Below, piece after piece: positions 32,929 through 44,428 of a stretch of DNA of 59,254 nucleotides; within the stretch, counting starts at the first letter, position 1; each line of letters opens with the position of its first letter. Both the position numbers and the translations under genes were made by a program. Source of the DNA: Schlesneria paludicola DSM 18645 (GTDB lineage Bacteria; Planctomycetota; Planctomycetia; Planctomycetales; Planctomycetaceae); contig CAMBQP010000005.1 in NCBI GenBank assembly GCA_945869955.1, forward strand, positions 1 to 59,254, given 5' to 3'. The notes below the pieces were generated by a model. That model made no database searches and was not told the origin of the DNA. It saw nothing but the letters and a program-made list of their open reading frames with translations.

Positions 32929-34818
32929 TCATGGAACTCGGGTCTGTTTCAAAGCCTGTTCCAGCGCTGATGTCGCATCCGCAGCACCCGGTGAAAGAGC
33001 CAGGGCTTTTCGAAATTCTGTCGCCGCCTGCGTCCAACGCTCAAGTCCCATACAACTGGCACCCAACCCCATGTGCAGGCCGAATTGAAACATCACGGGT
33101 GCCTGCACAGGAGTTTCTTTGATCGCGTTTTCAAAACAGCTTTTCGCAGCATCATAATTCTGACGGCGAAGCAGCCCCAACCCCATACGGTACATGGCGA
33201 GTGAATCCTTGGGATTCCGTCGCACCGCTTCCACAAAACATGCGAACGCCTGGTCGGTATCGCCCAGCTTTTCCCACAGGCGACCACGATAACTCGACAC
33301 TTCAGAAAGCCCCGGCTGGATTGCCTCGGCCCGATCTGTGAGCCGGAGTGCCTCTTGATCTTTCCCCGCCCAACTCAGAATTTGGATCACCTGCACCAAT
33401 GCAATCGCATGCTGTTTGGGGTCGACCCCCTCCATCACCTTCCGGGAAACGCGTTCGATCAAATCGGGATCAGGCTTCGAGGGAGGGGCAATTCCAAGAC
33501 TGGCCAGCTGCTCATACAACGCCCAGGCGAGTCGCTGATTCTGCTCGACCGTGGGATGCACGTGATCAAGAAACGATTCGTCACCCGGAATTCGATGATG
33601 CACAACCGCGTCCAGCTCGTCTTCAATGAGTCGAGGAAAGTCGATCCAAGGGACACCATTCCGAGCGGCTGCGTCAGTCACCGCCTGACGAATCGCCGAA
33701 GTCGCACGTAAGGGACAGACATCTTCATCGATCCCCCTCAAAAAGAATTCACGAGCCTCTGCGACCCGTCCTGCCTGAAACAAGGCATTTCCTGCTTCCC
33801 ACTGGGTCAGGGCATGCCGAGGGTCTCGTTGTGCGGCGGCGACGAACGCGGTGGCAGCGGTATCGAATTGCGCCGCGGCCGTCGCCTGCCGTCCCTGGGT
33901 TACCAACTCTTGCCACTCTGCCGACGTGGTCTCATCAAGTTGCCCCGATTCGCTTTTGAACGGACTGAAGTCACGCACATTCCCCGCCGGTTTGACAAAG
34001 AGGATTCGGGCTCCCGCACTTCGCGCAATCGCGCAGGCTCGATCAAGACTGGCATGGAAGTGCTCGAGCACATCCTTCGACCGTTGCGGATCATAGTGGT
34101 AACTGGCCGGCCCCACACTTTTGTCGAGGATCGCTTCCACTTCCGCCGGCATCCGATTTCCCGGCTTGGGGTTTCCTCGCAGAATTCGCTCAAACGAGGT
34201 CCCGACGCGAGTGCGTGAAATGACCGAATCCGCCAATTTCTGCATGGAACTGCGGTGTTTGAGTCCCGCATAAGTCCGATCTTCCAGAAACTCGTTATGC
34301 CCCTCGTAAAAGATGAACAGGTCGGGCTCGTACTGCGCCAATTCCTGCATCAAATGACAAATCCGGTAGCTGGCATAAGAAACCCCGCCGCAATTCAGAA
34401 CTTGCCAGTCTCGATCAGGATCTGCATCTTTCAATCGAGCTCTCAACCACCCCGTAAATGACGTGGCGTCATGATAGGGGTGACCAAAGGTCGTTGATCC
34501 ACCCACAGAAAAAATCCGATAAGTCTTGGCGGTTTTTTTGGTGGAAAATTGCTGGTCATTAAAATAGGCCAGCTTCACGGGATTTGTTCGCAGGATTTCT
34601 CCCCCGGCTCGCGGAACAAAGAGGGGTGAACCGCGATCAAAACCGACAAACGGATCTGAGGTCAGATAACGTGGCTTCACTCCCAGTATCGCCAGCAGGA
34701 ATTCGATGCCCCCGAGCAGTAAAAGCGTCGCGACCAGGCTAAACAGCAGCTTTTTCGCAAACGAGAGGGGTCTTTGTCGCGAAGGGCTGGCAACGACCGC
34801 GGAAATCGGTGAGGACAT
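32929..34818 (-). CDS. SGNH/GDSL-like hydrolase fused to TPR domain
   Basis: 629 aa from the ATG at 34818 (AAGGATT upstream). One N-terminal transmembrane anchor (LLFSLVATLLLLGGIEFLLAIL, about 24-45) places the rest outside. The hydrolase part shows block I as VGGSTTFG (Ser108), GG at 144-145, the block III Asn in EGHNEF (about 175) and a DHVHP catalytic Asp-His further on. TPR-type repeats are inserted before DHVHP (about 310-360) and fill the C-terminus (about 450-620). Members of this fold add or remove O-acyl groups on glycans or act as esterases; the substrate is unknown. It lies 207 bp downstream of a CRTAC1 gene. Confidence 0.87.
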   Translation of the reverse strand: MSSPISAVVASPSRQRPLSFAKKLLFSLVATLLLLGGIEFLLAILGVKPRYLTSDPFVGFDRGSPLFVPRAGGEILRTNPVKLAYFNDQQFSTKKTAKTYRIFSVGGSTTFGHPYHDATSFTGWLRARLKDADPDRDWQVLNCGGVSYASYRICHLMQELAQYEPDLFIFYEGHNEFLEDRTYAGLKHRSSMQKLADSVISRTRVGTSFERILRGNPKPGNRMPAEVEAILDKSVGPASYHYDPQRSKDVLEHFHASLDRACAIARSAGARILFVKPAGNVRDFSPFKSESGQLDETTSAEWQELVTQGRQATAAAQFDTAATAFVAAAQRDPRHALTQWEAGNALFQAGRVAEAREFFLRGIDEDVCPLRATSAIRQAVTDAAARNGVPWIDFPRLIEDELDAVVHHRIPGDESFLDHVHPTVEQNQRLAWALYEQLASLGIAPPSKPDPDLIERVSRKVMEGVDPKQHAIALVQVIQILSWAGKDQEALRLTDRAEAIQPGLSEVSSYRGRLWEKLGDTDQAFACFVEAVRRNPKDSLAMYRMGLGLLRRQNYDAAKSCFENAIKETPVQAPVMFQFGLHMGLGASCMGLERWTQAATEFRKALALSPGAADATSALEQALKQTRVP

Positions 34819-35025
34819 CGAGTGGAATCCTTCAACGAGTGGAGGTGGTTTGATCCGATTGCAAGGGATCAATCAACGGACCCGTTTTTTCGTCGTCATT
34901 TTTAGCCATCATTTTGATCGAGATCGGAGCTCATGCTGATGGGTCACAATCCTCCGCTGAATCTCCGACGAGGTTTCCGTTCCGTCTCAGTGATTCTCTT
35001 CAAACATCCCTTGGCTGCGGAGATC

Positions 35026-37428
35026 TCAATTCCTGTTCGTGGCAGAATCCTGGGGAACCGAAAATCGTTTCTGCGGCAACGGCTGCAAGGAATCGACCCC
35101 CTCGGTAATTTCAATCCCCTGATCAGCGGGAATCGCGAAGAACGTTTGCGTGGTTTGACTGGTTGGCCAGTAGATCTGTAATTCCGACACGATCGTTGCC
35201 TCCAGCAACCCGATCGATTCGACCAACGTGTTGCCACCAAAACTTCCATTGTTACCAACCGTACGGTAGATCGAACGCCGAGCCCCATCAGGTCCCACCA
35301 CCACCACCTTGATCTGTGCACCAATCGCCGACCGATTCGTCTTGCTGCCGATCAAGCGAACCTTCAGCCAGTGGTGGCCGTGATCCGGATTCTGGAACAA
35401 CAGGTTATAAGAACGATCACCGGGGACAGCACCTCCGGCCTCGACAAATAAGTCGATGTTTCCATCACAGTTCCAATCCGCAAACGAAATTCCATGCCCC
35501 TTTTGCAGATGTCCTGTTCCGGTTGACGAGGTAATATCCAGAAACTGGCGTCCCCCCTCGTTTTTGAGCATCAGATTGGGGACCAGAACTTCCAGTGCCA
35601 TTCGCCCCGTCCCCAGGTAAATGTCCAGAAAACCGTCGTTATCAATATCCGCAAAGTTTGCCCCCATCGGCATCATGGCACGGTCTAACCCAACCTCGGC
35701 AGTGACATCGCGAAATCCGTCGTTGCCGAGGTTTCGGTAAAGTCGAGGATGACTTAGGTGAACCAGCGGTTCGTTCACCAGCACCGCCACAAACTCGGCC
35801 AAGTTGCTCGAATAATCATTCACATACAAGTCGAGCCTGCCGTCGTTGTCATAGTCCCAGAACCAGCAGGCGAAGCTATGAGGAGGCCCCGTCACACCGA
35901 GCTTGGCCGCAACATCACGAAACGTTCCGTCGGACTCTTGGTGATAAAGACGACAAGGAGCATTCATATTCGAAACAAATAAGTCCAAACGGCCATCCCC
36001 ATCGTAGTCACCCCAGGCCGATCCCTTCGAGCATTGTTCTTCGGCAACCCCGAGCTTGGCAGCCACATCAATAAACGTGCTATTCCCTTCGTTATGATAA
36101 AGTCGACAACGATTTCGTGGATCGGGTTGCGTCGAGCTTCCGTCGGGATAAGCCTTCCGAAATTCTCCCCCGACAAATAAATCGACAAGCCCATCATTGT
36201 CGTAATCACCCCACACGGCGGTTTCGGATGCAATCGGTTCACCCAGACCGCTCGTCAGCGTAATGTCTTCAAAAGTGCTGTTTCCCCGATTCCTCAAGAG
36301 AGTCATCCGCATCGGTTTTTCCCAGCCGCCGCGGAGCAACACCACATCCAGATCCCCATCATTATCAAAATCCGCGCGGGCAACATTCAACGCATAAACC
36401 TGATCAGCGAGCCCCGCTTGATCGGAATGGTCTTCAAATCGGCCATTCCCCATATTGATGAACAGCGACGCTCCCCGATCAATGTCTAATGAGGTCACCA
36501 AGAGATCGGGAAGTCCATCTCCGGTGAAGTCATCAAAAATGCTCCCTCCCGCCTGGTTGGGGCCGCGAACGGTTAATCCCACCTCAGGTGCCACGTTTTG
36601 GAAACGCCCCACATCCACGGTCGAGAGAAAGGAATCGAGCGGAACCAGGTATTGAGCGGGAACTTTGTCGGGGTACTCGCCCAACGTCATATAGGCCAGA
36701 TTCAAAACCCAGCGGATCCGCAAATCACCCGGGGCGATTTCGAGATACTCGGTCAAATGGCGAATCGCCTCTCGCGACCCGGTTGGCTTCGTATGTCGAG
36801 CGGACAACGAAATCGGCAGAATACAACTCGATGGCCCGACACATCCGATGCAGTTATCCACCTCTCCCTGGCGCAGTGCAATGATTCCCACATAGGCTTT
36901 CAAATTCGCCAGCACACCGACCGGCATTCCGGCGGCAGCACCGATCTGCAGCGATTTTTCCATCGCCACCATCGCCGGCTCAAACTGCCCCGAGTAGGTC
37001 AGTAATGTGCCGATCTGAAAGTAAAGACGGGCCTGTTCCCGCTGTTGAGAAGCGGACAACGGCTGCAGATTGGCCAGTTCGCCCTGCAAGAACGCCAGAC
37101 CCTGTTCGCCGCGCTGCTTCAAGGCGTTCTTCAATTCCTCGAGCGAGCGGGTATCGCGAATCTCGCCAGTGAAACGATTCGCGAGAAAAACCCCCGCATC
37201 GACAAGTTGTCCTTGATCAATAAAGACTTTGCCTTCATTGATCAAAGTTCCCCCCGCCAAAATTCCCCGGGCCAAAATCGGCACAGAATGATCAACTTGA
37301 TCACCGCCATTTACTGGCCTTTGTGCCTTATTGAGGCGATCAGGATTCCCAAATTTCCACGCGGCGATGCCGATCACGATGGCAACCGCAAAAAGACCCA
37401 GGGCAAGAAAACGCTGCTGATAACGCAT
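35026..37428 (-). CDS. TPR plus CRTAC1 FG-GAP/ASPIC-UnbV protein (copy C)
   Basis: 800 aa. A transmembrane anchor (ALGLFAVAIVIGIAAW) is followed by a TPR-like region (about 60-260; FQIGTLLTYSGQFEPAMVAM) containing a Cys pair in CIGCVGPSSC. Then come FG-GAP Ca-binding loops (DFTGDGLPD, DFDNDGDLD, DYDNDGLVD, DYDGDGRLD, DYDNDGRLD, DIDNDGFLD, NCDGNIDLF) and the ASPIC/UnbV domain (TNRSAIGAQIKVV; EGV near the end). It combines in one chain what copies A/B and the TPR proteins encode separately, and it is less similar to A and B than they are to each other. The start at 37428 follows a duplicated leader sequence. Probably the first gene of the cluster. Confidence 0.9.
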   Translation of the reverse strand: MRYQQRFLALGLFAVAIVIGIAAWKFGNPDRLNKAQRPVNGGDQVDHSVPILARGILAGGTLINEGKVFIDQGQLVDAGVFLANRFTGEIRDTRSLEELKNALKQRGEQGLAFLQGELANLQPLSASQQREQARLYFQIGTLLTYSGQFEPAMVAMEKSLQIGAAAGMPVGVLANLKAYVGIIALRQGEVDNCIGCVGPSSCILPISLSARHTKPTGSREAIRHLTEYLEIAPGDLRIRWVLNLAYMTLGEYPDKVPAQYLVPLDSFLSTVDVGRFQNVAPEVGLTVRGPNQAGGSIFDDFTGDGLPDLLVTSLDIDRGASLFINMGNGRFEDHSDQAGLADQVYALNVARADFDNDGDLDVVLLRGGWEKPMRMTLLRNRGNSTFEDITLTSGLGEPIASETAVWGDYDNDGLVDLFVGGEFRKAYPDGSSTQPDPRNRCRLYHNEGNSTFIDVAAKLGVAEEQCSKGSAWGDYDGDGRLDLFVSNMNAPCRLYHQESDGTFRDVAAKLGVTGPPHSFACWFWDYDNDGRLDLYVNDYSSNLAEFVAVLVNEPLVHLSHPRLYRNLGNDGFRDVTAEVGLDRAMMPMGANFADIDNDGFLDIYLGTGRMALEVLVPNLMLKNEGGRQFLDITSSTGTGHLQKGHGISFADWNCDGNIDLFVEAGGAVPGDRSYNLLFQNPDHGHHWLKVRLIGSKTNRSAIGAQIKVVVVGPDGARRSIYRTVGNNGSFGGNTLVESIGLLEATIVSELQIYWPTSQTTQTFFAIPADQGIEITEGVDSLQPLPQKRFSVPQDSATNRN

Positions 37429-37513
37429 GTTCTTTAGTTCCTCACGGCAACTTCCCTGCTGATGCTGGGGGCGGGTGGAGAATTCACCCGTACGCTGATT
37501 CCGACAGGGATCG

Positions 37514-37543
37514 TTTTTGCAAGAGAGCTTTTTGCAAGAGAGC
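37514..37543. repeat. 15-bp perfect tandem duplication
   Basis: TTTTTGCAAGAGAGC at 37514-37528 and 37529-37543, about 90-120 bases upstream of the copy C CRTAC1 start and downstream of grpE. Confidence 0.88.
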
Positions 37544-37589
37544 TTCCTGCACACGTTTCCCTGCCGGGAACTGCTGTGGCAGATGGCGA

Positions 37590-38111
37590 CTAGGCCTCGG
37601 GCGTAGCAACACTGACGATCACCTTACTGGGACGAACGACTCGATCGTGAATCGCGTAACCCCGCTCGATGTCACTCACCACCGTCATGGGAGGATGATC
37701 CGCCGAGGGAACCTGGCTGATCGCCTCATGAAAATTGGGGTTGAAGGGCTGTCCCTGCGCGAGAATTGGTTTGACGCCCAAATTCCCCAAAGCCGTTTCC
37801 AACTGCTTGATTGTCAGTTGGACGCCATTCAGCAGATCCTCAAAGTTTTTAGACCGTGATGCCGCGACGACAGCGCGGTCCAGACCATCGAAGATGGGCA
37901 ACAATGACTTCAGCGCCGGCACCGACTGATACTTTCGCTCGTCGTCCATCTCACGATAGATCCGCTTTCGAAAGTTATCCAGGTCCGCCATCACACGAGC
38001 CCAGTTCTCTTTAAATTGATCTCGCTCGGCCAAGGCGACCTGAAGTTGATCAGCAAGATTTTTTGGCCCGCCGTCAGAGGACGTTGATTCGGGATCGATC
38101 TGTTCCACCAT
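37590..38111 (-). CDS. grpE: Nucleotide exchange factor GrpE
   Basis: Releases ADP from DnaK in the Hsp70 cycle; a cytoplasmic dimer. 173 aa: an acidic N-terminus, a long coiled coil (about 20-75, DQFKENWARVMADLDNFRKR with the typical LDNFRKR), a four-helix region, and the beta domain (PFNPNFHEAISQVPS; ERGYAIHDRVVRPSKVIVS), which match the family. Its ATG overlaps the dnaJ stop by one base (TAATG), so translation is probably coupled. dnaK itself is not in the window. Confidence 0.96.
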   Translation of the reverse strand: MVEQIDPESTSSDGGPKNLADQLQVALAERDQFKENWARVMADLDNFRKRIYREMDDERKYQSVPALKSLLPIFDGLDRAVVAASRSKNFEDLLNGVQLTIKQLETALGNLGVKPILAQGQPFNPNFHEAISQVPSADHPPMTVVSDIERGYAIHDRVVRPSKVIVSVATPEA

Positions 38112-39253
38112 TATTCCGTATCCTCATGTATAGAGAAGAACGCCTTCACAGAATCAAAGAAGGTTTTCCGTTTCGAGGAAACCTGTTTATCATCCATTTC
38201 GGCGAGTTGTCTCAAGAGTTCTTCTTGTTTTTTATTGATTTTTTTTGGTACTTCGACATGAAATTCCACGAGCAAATCACCCCGAATGCCACCATTGGGG
38301 TCGGGCATACCCTGGTTTTTTAGGCGAAAGACCTCACCCGGCTGGGTTCCCGGTGGAATCGTGATATTATGCTTCCCCGTCAGGATGGGAATGTCGATCG
38401 TGGTCCCGAGTGCTGCCTGAGCAAACGTGATTGGAACTTCGCACATCAAATGTCGCCCATCTCGTTTGAAGAGTGGGTGCGATTTCACTCGCATATCGAT
38501 GTAAAGGTCACCGGGGGGACCGCCGTTCTCGCCCGGTTCCCCCTCACCACGCAAGCAGAGTTGCATTTCATTATCGACCCCGGCGGGGATTTGGACCTCG
38601 AGCTTGGTGGGTCGGGTGACGACCCCCTGCCCGCGGCAGTCGCTACATTTGTCTCGAATGGTGACACCTTCCCCCCGACACGAGGGACAAGTCGTTTGCA
38701 CGCGGAACATCCCCTGCGACTGTGTCACTTGGCCACGGCCATTACAGTAATCACACTTTATTGGCTGAGTACCGGGTTTGGCACGGGAACCTTTGCATGT
38801 CGCGCAGGGCTCGCTTTTTTCAATTTGCAGTTCTCGTTTGCAACCGACGGCCGCATCCAGCAGGTCAATCGTCAGCGATGTCTGCAGGCTCTCGCCCTTC
38901 CTGGCCCGGGGCCCTCCACCGCTTCGTCGACCCCCGCCACCTCCGCCAAACAGATCGCCAAAAGCAGAACCGAAGGCATTGAAAATGTCGTTGACATCCT
39001 GGTATCCAGGTTGTGGTCCGCCCGAATTGACACCGGCATGACCGTAACGGTCGTACAGAGTTCTCTTATCAGGATTACTCAGAATCTCGAAAGCCTCTGC
39101 CGTTTCTTTAAACAGGACAATTGCTTCGCTGTCGCCTGGATTGCGATCAGGATGATACTTCCCAGCCAGTTTTCGATAAGCCTTCTTGATGTCATCATCC
39201 GAAGAGGACTTTGCGACCCCTAAAATCTCATAATAATCGCGTTTTGTCGCCAT
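38111..39253 (-). CDS. dnaJ: Chaperone protein DnaJ
   Basis: Hsp40 co-chaperone that stimulates DnaK ATPase. 380 aa: a J domain with HPD (YHPDRNPGD, about 33-41), a Gly-rich linker ([13 protein letters not shown]), a zinc domain with four CxxC motifs (CATC, CDYC, CPSC, CSDC) and the two C-terminal substrate-binding barrels. The open frame starts at 39277, but the ATG at 39253 matches the family start ([13 protein letters not shown]) and has GGAGAG upstream. The C-terminal tail ([13 protein letters not shown]) is short. Downstream of groEL1 after 225 bp; a shared heat-shock transcript is possible. Confidence 0.97.
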   Translation of the reverse strand: MATKRDYYEILGVAKSSSDDDIKKAYRKLAGKYHPDRNPGDSEAIVLFKETAEAFEILSNPDKRTLYDRYGHAGVNSGGPQPGYQDVNDIFNAFGSAFGDLFGGGGGGRRSGGGPRARKGESLQTSLTIDLLDAAVGCKRELQIEKSEPCATCKGSRAKPGTQPIKCDYCNGRGQVTQSQGMFRVQTTCPSCRGEGVTIRDKCSDCRGQGVVTRPTKLEVQIPAGVDNEMQLCLRGEGEPGENGGPPGDLYIDMRVKSHPLFKRDGRHLMCEVPITFAQAALGTTIDIPILTGKHNITIPPGTQPGEVFRLKNQGMPDPNGGIRGDLLVEFHVEVPKKINKKQEELLRQLAEMDDKQVSSKRKTFFDSVKAFFSIHEDTE

Positions 39254-39478
39254 CAAAGCTACTCTCTCCAACAGCACAAGTCCTCGGATCGCCCTTGCCG
39301 AGGCTTAATGACGTCCCGATACACAACGAACCGCCGGAGAAATCCCCAGCGGCTCGTCTATTGTTACTGATTGCAGTCTATTCACAAGTCCGAGAGAGTC
39401 AAATCCATTTCAAGTCAGCAGGTTGTTGATCCGTACCACAAAACATTCTCTGACCTGAAATCGCAAGCAACTCTTCGA

Positions 39479-41095
39479 TCAACGAACAGCACCTTCAACC
39501 TTACTCTTTGCCTTACCATCGGTATCATCACCACGTGTGACAAGTACCTGAGTGGTCAACATCAAACCAGCAATCGAAGCCGCGTTACGCAAAGCACTCT
39601 TGACCACCTTGGCAGGGTCGATAATCCCCGCCTTGAACATGTCAACGTACTTCCCGGCGTTGGCGTCGTAACCGGTGTTGGTTGGCATGTTGCGGACTTC
39701 GTCTGCAACCACGCTACCATCCAACCCGCAATTCGAGACGATTTGACGGATGGGTGCTTCCAGAGCCTTGATGACGATCTGAACACCGATCTTCTCGTCA
39801 CCCTTCGCCCGGACTTCACTCACCGCAGCAATGGCTCGCAGTAAGGCCACACCACCGCCGGGAAGAATTCCTTCTTCCACTGCAGCACGAGTCGCATGCA
39901 AAGCGTCTTCCATGCGTGCCTTGGTCTGCTTCATTTCCGCTTCGGTCGCAGCACCGACAGAAATGATGGCAACTCCACCCGTCATTTTCGCCAGGCGTTC
40001 CTGGAACTTCTCGCGATCGTATTCACTTTCGGTCGCTTCGATTTGCCGACGAATTTGATCGACACGTGCCTTGATCTGCTCTTTGTCACCACCACCATCG
40101 ATGATGGTACAGGTGTCCTTGGTCACTTCGACCTTCTTGGCACGACCCAAATGAGCAATCTCAACCGACTCGAGCTTGATCCCCAGATCTTCCGAAATCA
40201 GCGTACCACCGGTCTGGGTCGCCATATCGCCCATCATGGCCTTGCGTCGATCGCCGAATCCCGGTGCTTTCACGGCACAGATGTTGAGTACACCACGGAG
40301 CTTGTTCACGACCAGTGCCGTCAACGCTTCGCTGTCAATATCCTCTGCAATCACCAGCAATGGCTTACTTCGTTGTGCAACCTTCTCGAGCAGCGGGACA
40401 AATTCACGCAAGTTCGAAATCTTCTTCTCGAACAGCAGAATGTAGCAGTCTTCCAGCACGCACTGCATCGACTCAGGGCTGTTGACGAAATAGGGAGAAA
40501 TATAACCCTTGTCGAACTGCAAGCCTTCGGCCAGTTCGAGAGTGGTGGTGTTCCCTTTTCCTTCTTCGACCGTGATCACCCCGTCGCGACCAACCTTCTC
40601 CATCGCATCGGCAATCAGATTGCCAATGACGCGATCATTGTTGGCGGAAATCGAGCCGACTTGCGCGATTTCTTCCTTTTTCTCAACGGGCTTTGCCATC
40701 TTTTCGACGAACGCAATCGCGGCATCGACAGCCTTTTCGATCCCCTTGCGGACGACGGTTGGATTCGCACCCAGCGTCAAACCACGCAAGCCTTCGCTGT
40801 AAATCGCTCGTGCGAGTACCGTTGCCGTGGTCGTCCCGTCCCCGGCGACATCGCTCGTTTTCGATGCCACTTCGTTGACCAGCTTCGCACCCATATTTTC
40901 ATAAGGGTCGTCGAGTTCCACTTCCTTCGAGACGGTCACACCGTCTTTGGTCACGACAGGATTCCCGAACGATTTGTCAATAATGACATTTCGACCGGTC
41001 GGACCCATGGTCACGGCGACCGCTTTCGCCAGCGTCTCAACGCCGTGAAGCAGCTTGATACGGGCCCGATCTTCAAACAACAATTGCTTAGCCAC
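39479..41095 (-). CDS. groEL1: Chaperonin GroEL, copy 1 (no GGM tail)
   Basis: 60-kDa chaperonin; with GroES it folds proteins in an ATP-driven double ring. 538 aa; ATP-binding [11 protein letters not shown] and the catalytic Asp in [11 protein letters not shown] are intact, as are GGGVALLRA and the apical domain. The start is GTG with TGGAG upstream. The C-terminus ends in a charged [13 protein letters not shown], lacking the usual Gly-Gly-Met repeat that lines the cavity floor. It lies directly downstream of groES (121 bp), so it is the copy most clearly paired with GroES. Marked sequence differences from the copy at 41610 indicate an old duplication. Confidence 0.96.
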   Translation of the reverse strand: MAKQLLFEDRARIKLLHGVETLAKAVAVTMGPTGRNVIIDKSFGNPVVTKDGVTVSKEVELDDPYENMGAKLVNEVASKTSDVAGDGTTTATVLARAIYSEGLRGLTLGANPTVVRKGIEKAVDAAIAFVEKMAKPVEKKEEIAQVGSISANNDRVIGNLIADAMEKVGRDGVITVEEGKGNTTTLELAEGLQFDKGYISPYFVNSPESMQCVLEDCYILLFEKKISNLREFVPLLEKVAQRSKPLLVIAEDIDSEALTALVVNKLRGVLNICAVKAPGFGDRRKAMMGDMATQTGGTLISEDLGIKLESVEIAHLGRAKKVEVTKDTCTIIDGGGDKEQIKARVDQIRRQIEATESEYDREKFQERLAKMTGGVAIISVGAATEAEMKQTKARMEDALHATRAAVEEGILPGGGVALLRAIAAVSEVRAKGDEKIGVQIVIKALEAPIRQIVSNCGLDGSVVADEVRNMPTNTGYDANAGKYVDMFKAGIIDPAKVVKSALRNAASIAGLMLTTQVLVTRGDDTDGKAKSKVEGAVR

Positions 41096-41215
41096 AACGG
41101 GACTCCACAGGGAAAAATTTTAAAATATGCCAAATCCAGCCCGATCACAGGAATCCAAGGGGGACCACCGAAGGTCCCCTTGAATTCCGGCACGATACCC
41201 GGATCTTTTCAATCT

Positions 41216-41506
41216 TCAGGAAATAACCTTGGCCAGGATATCCGATTCTCGCAGAATCTTGATTTCCTTCTTATCGATCTCGATTTCAGTCCCGCCGTAC
41301 TTGGCGAACAGAACTTCATCGCCAATCGCGACGGCGATCGGTGAACGCTCGCCACTGTCCAGCAGCCGACCTGGGCCGACCGCGATGACTTTGCCACGCT
41401 GGGGCTTTTCCTTGGCAGTGTCAGGAAGAACGATCCCGCCAGCCGTCTTTTCTTCAGCGGTCAGTGGCTCAACAACAACACGGTCATCAAGAGGTTTCAG
41501 CTTCAT
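41216..41506 (-). CDS. groES: Co-chaperonin GroES
   Basis: 10-kDa lid of the chaperonin. 96 aa, normal length. [20 protein letters not shown] opens the beta barrel; the mobile loop [19 protein letters not shown] carries the Ile-Val-Leu that docks to Gro[14 protein letters not shown] and the closing [11 protein letters not shown] fit too. It lies between the two groEL genes, all three on the minus strand, 103 bp after groEL2 and 121 bp before groEL1. No CIRCE-type inverted repeat is seen upstream. Confidence 0.97.
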   Translation of the reverse strand: MKLKPLDDRVVVEPLTAEEKTAGGIVLPDTAKEKPQRGKVIAVGPGRLLDSGERSPIAVAIGDEVLFAKYGGTEIEIDKKEIKILRESDILAKVIS

Positions 41507-41609
41507 AATTCAGTTTTCCTATGCGTAAAATATTTGTGCAATTCGCAATGACGATCAGCGAAAGCAGTAAGCGAATCGGAATCAAACCACAGCATACTGC
41601 GGCCGGAAA

Positions 41610-43719
<2,110 letters not shown>

Positions 43720-44238
43720 ATGCCCGCATTTCGTCTGGAATCGGTTTTGAGGCTGCGACAGCAAATTCGACAAGTCCAGCAGCAGGCGTTCTCTGCCGCT
43801 CAGGAGGCTTATTGCCAAACAGTCGCGGAACGAAATCAGTTGCGAGAGTCGCGATCGGCGGTCATTGCGGAATTACGGGAACTGAATCAGGATGATCAAT
43901 GGGACCTGGAAAAAGTCTCACAGCGAAGTCGGTACGCCGACGAACTCGCACAACAAGCAGAAACTTCCGACGCCGCAGTTGCTGCCGCATCAATCCTGGT
44001 TGATTCGTCCCGTCAGACTCTCGTCGCAGCAGATCAATCCGCCAAATCGCTCGAGCGACTGGCTGATCGCCATCACTGGGAAGAATTCGCCCGCATCCAG
44101 AAGCAAGAGTCCGCCGAATTGGATGATTTTGTCAATTCCCGCTGGTCGTTACCAACCAATCAGCTCCTCGCAGGAACATTCGTCGCGTCACCTGCCGACG
44201 CCTCGCTCTTACGTTCCTCGTCTCCTCTGAATTTGTGA
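43720..44238 (+). CDS. FliJ-like coiled-coil protein
   Basis: 172 aa from the ATG at 43720 (AGGG five to six bases upstream). The opening FRLESVLRLRQQIRQVQQQ is the FliJ-type start, and a long coiled coil extends to about residue 145, rich in Gln, Ala, Glu and Arg, with no membrane segment. FliJ is an export chaperone and activator of the flagellar type III ATPase. No other flagellar or type III gene lies in the window, so a different coiled-coil role is possible. The C-terminal 30 residues are Ser-rich and appear unstructured. Confidence 0.7.
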   Translation: MPAFRLESVLRLRQQIRQVQQQAFSAAQEAYCQTVAERNQLRESRSAVIAELRELNQDDQWDLEKVSQRSRYADELAQQAETSDAAVAAASILVDSSRQTLVAADQSAKSLERLADRHHWEEFARIQKQESAELDDFVNSRWSLPTNQLLAGTFVASPADASLLRSSSPLNL

Positions 44239-44428
44239 ACTTGCTCAGTTACGCCCCCCCGTATTCAGGCAGTGGCTCGACGCGATCTTCCGCGTCAAGC
44301 AAATCCTGTCGCTCCAACTTCGCTATTGATACGAAACGGAAATCCAATTAGAAGACATCAGTGTGATTTGAGAAATGTGGAAGAATGTTTGTACGGAATT
44401 TTCCTGTTCTTTTACTCGGAGTGGTTTC

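Noticed and set aside
38369-39223. 284-codon plus-strand frame antisense to dnaJ
   Set aside because: DnaJ zinc motifs and J domain fix the minus strand as coding.
39896-41344. 482-codon plus-strand frame antisense to groEL1
   Set aside because: Long antisense frames are common opposite groEL; no signal or family pattern.
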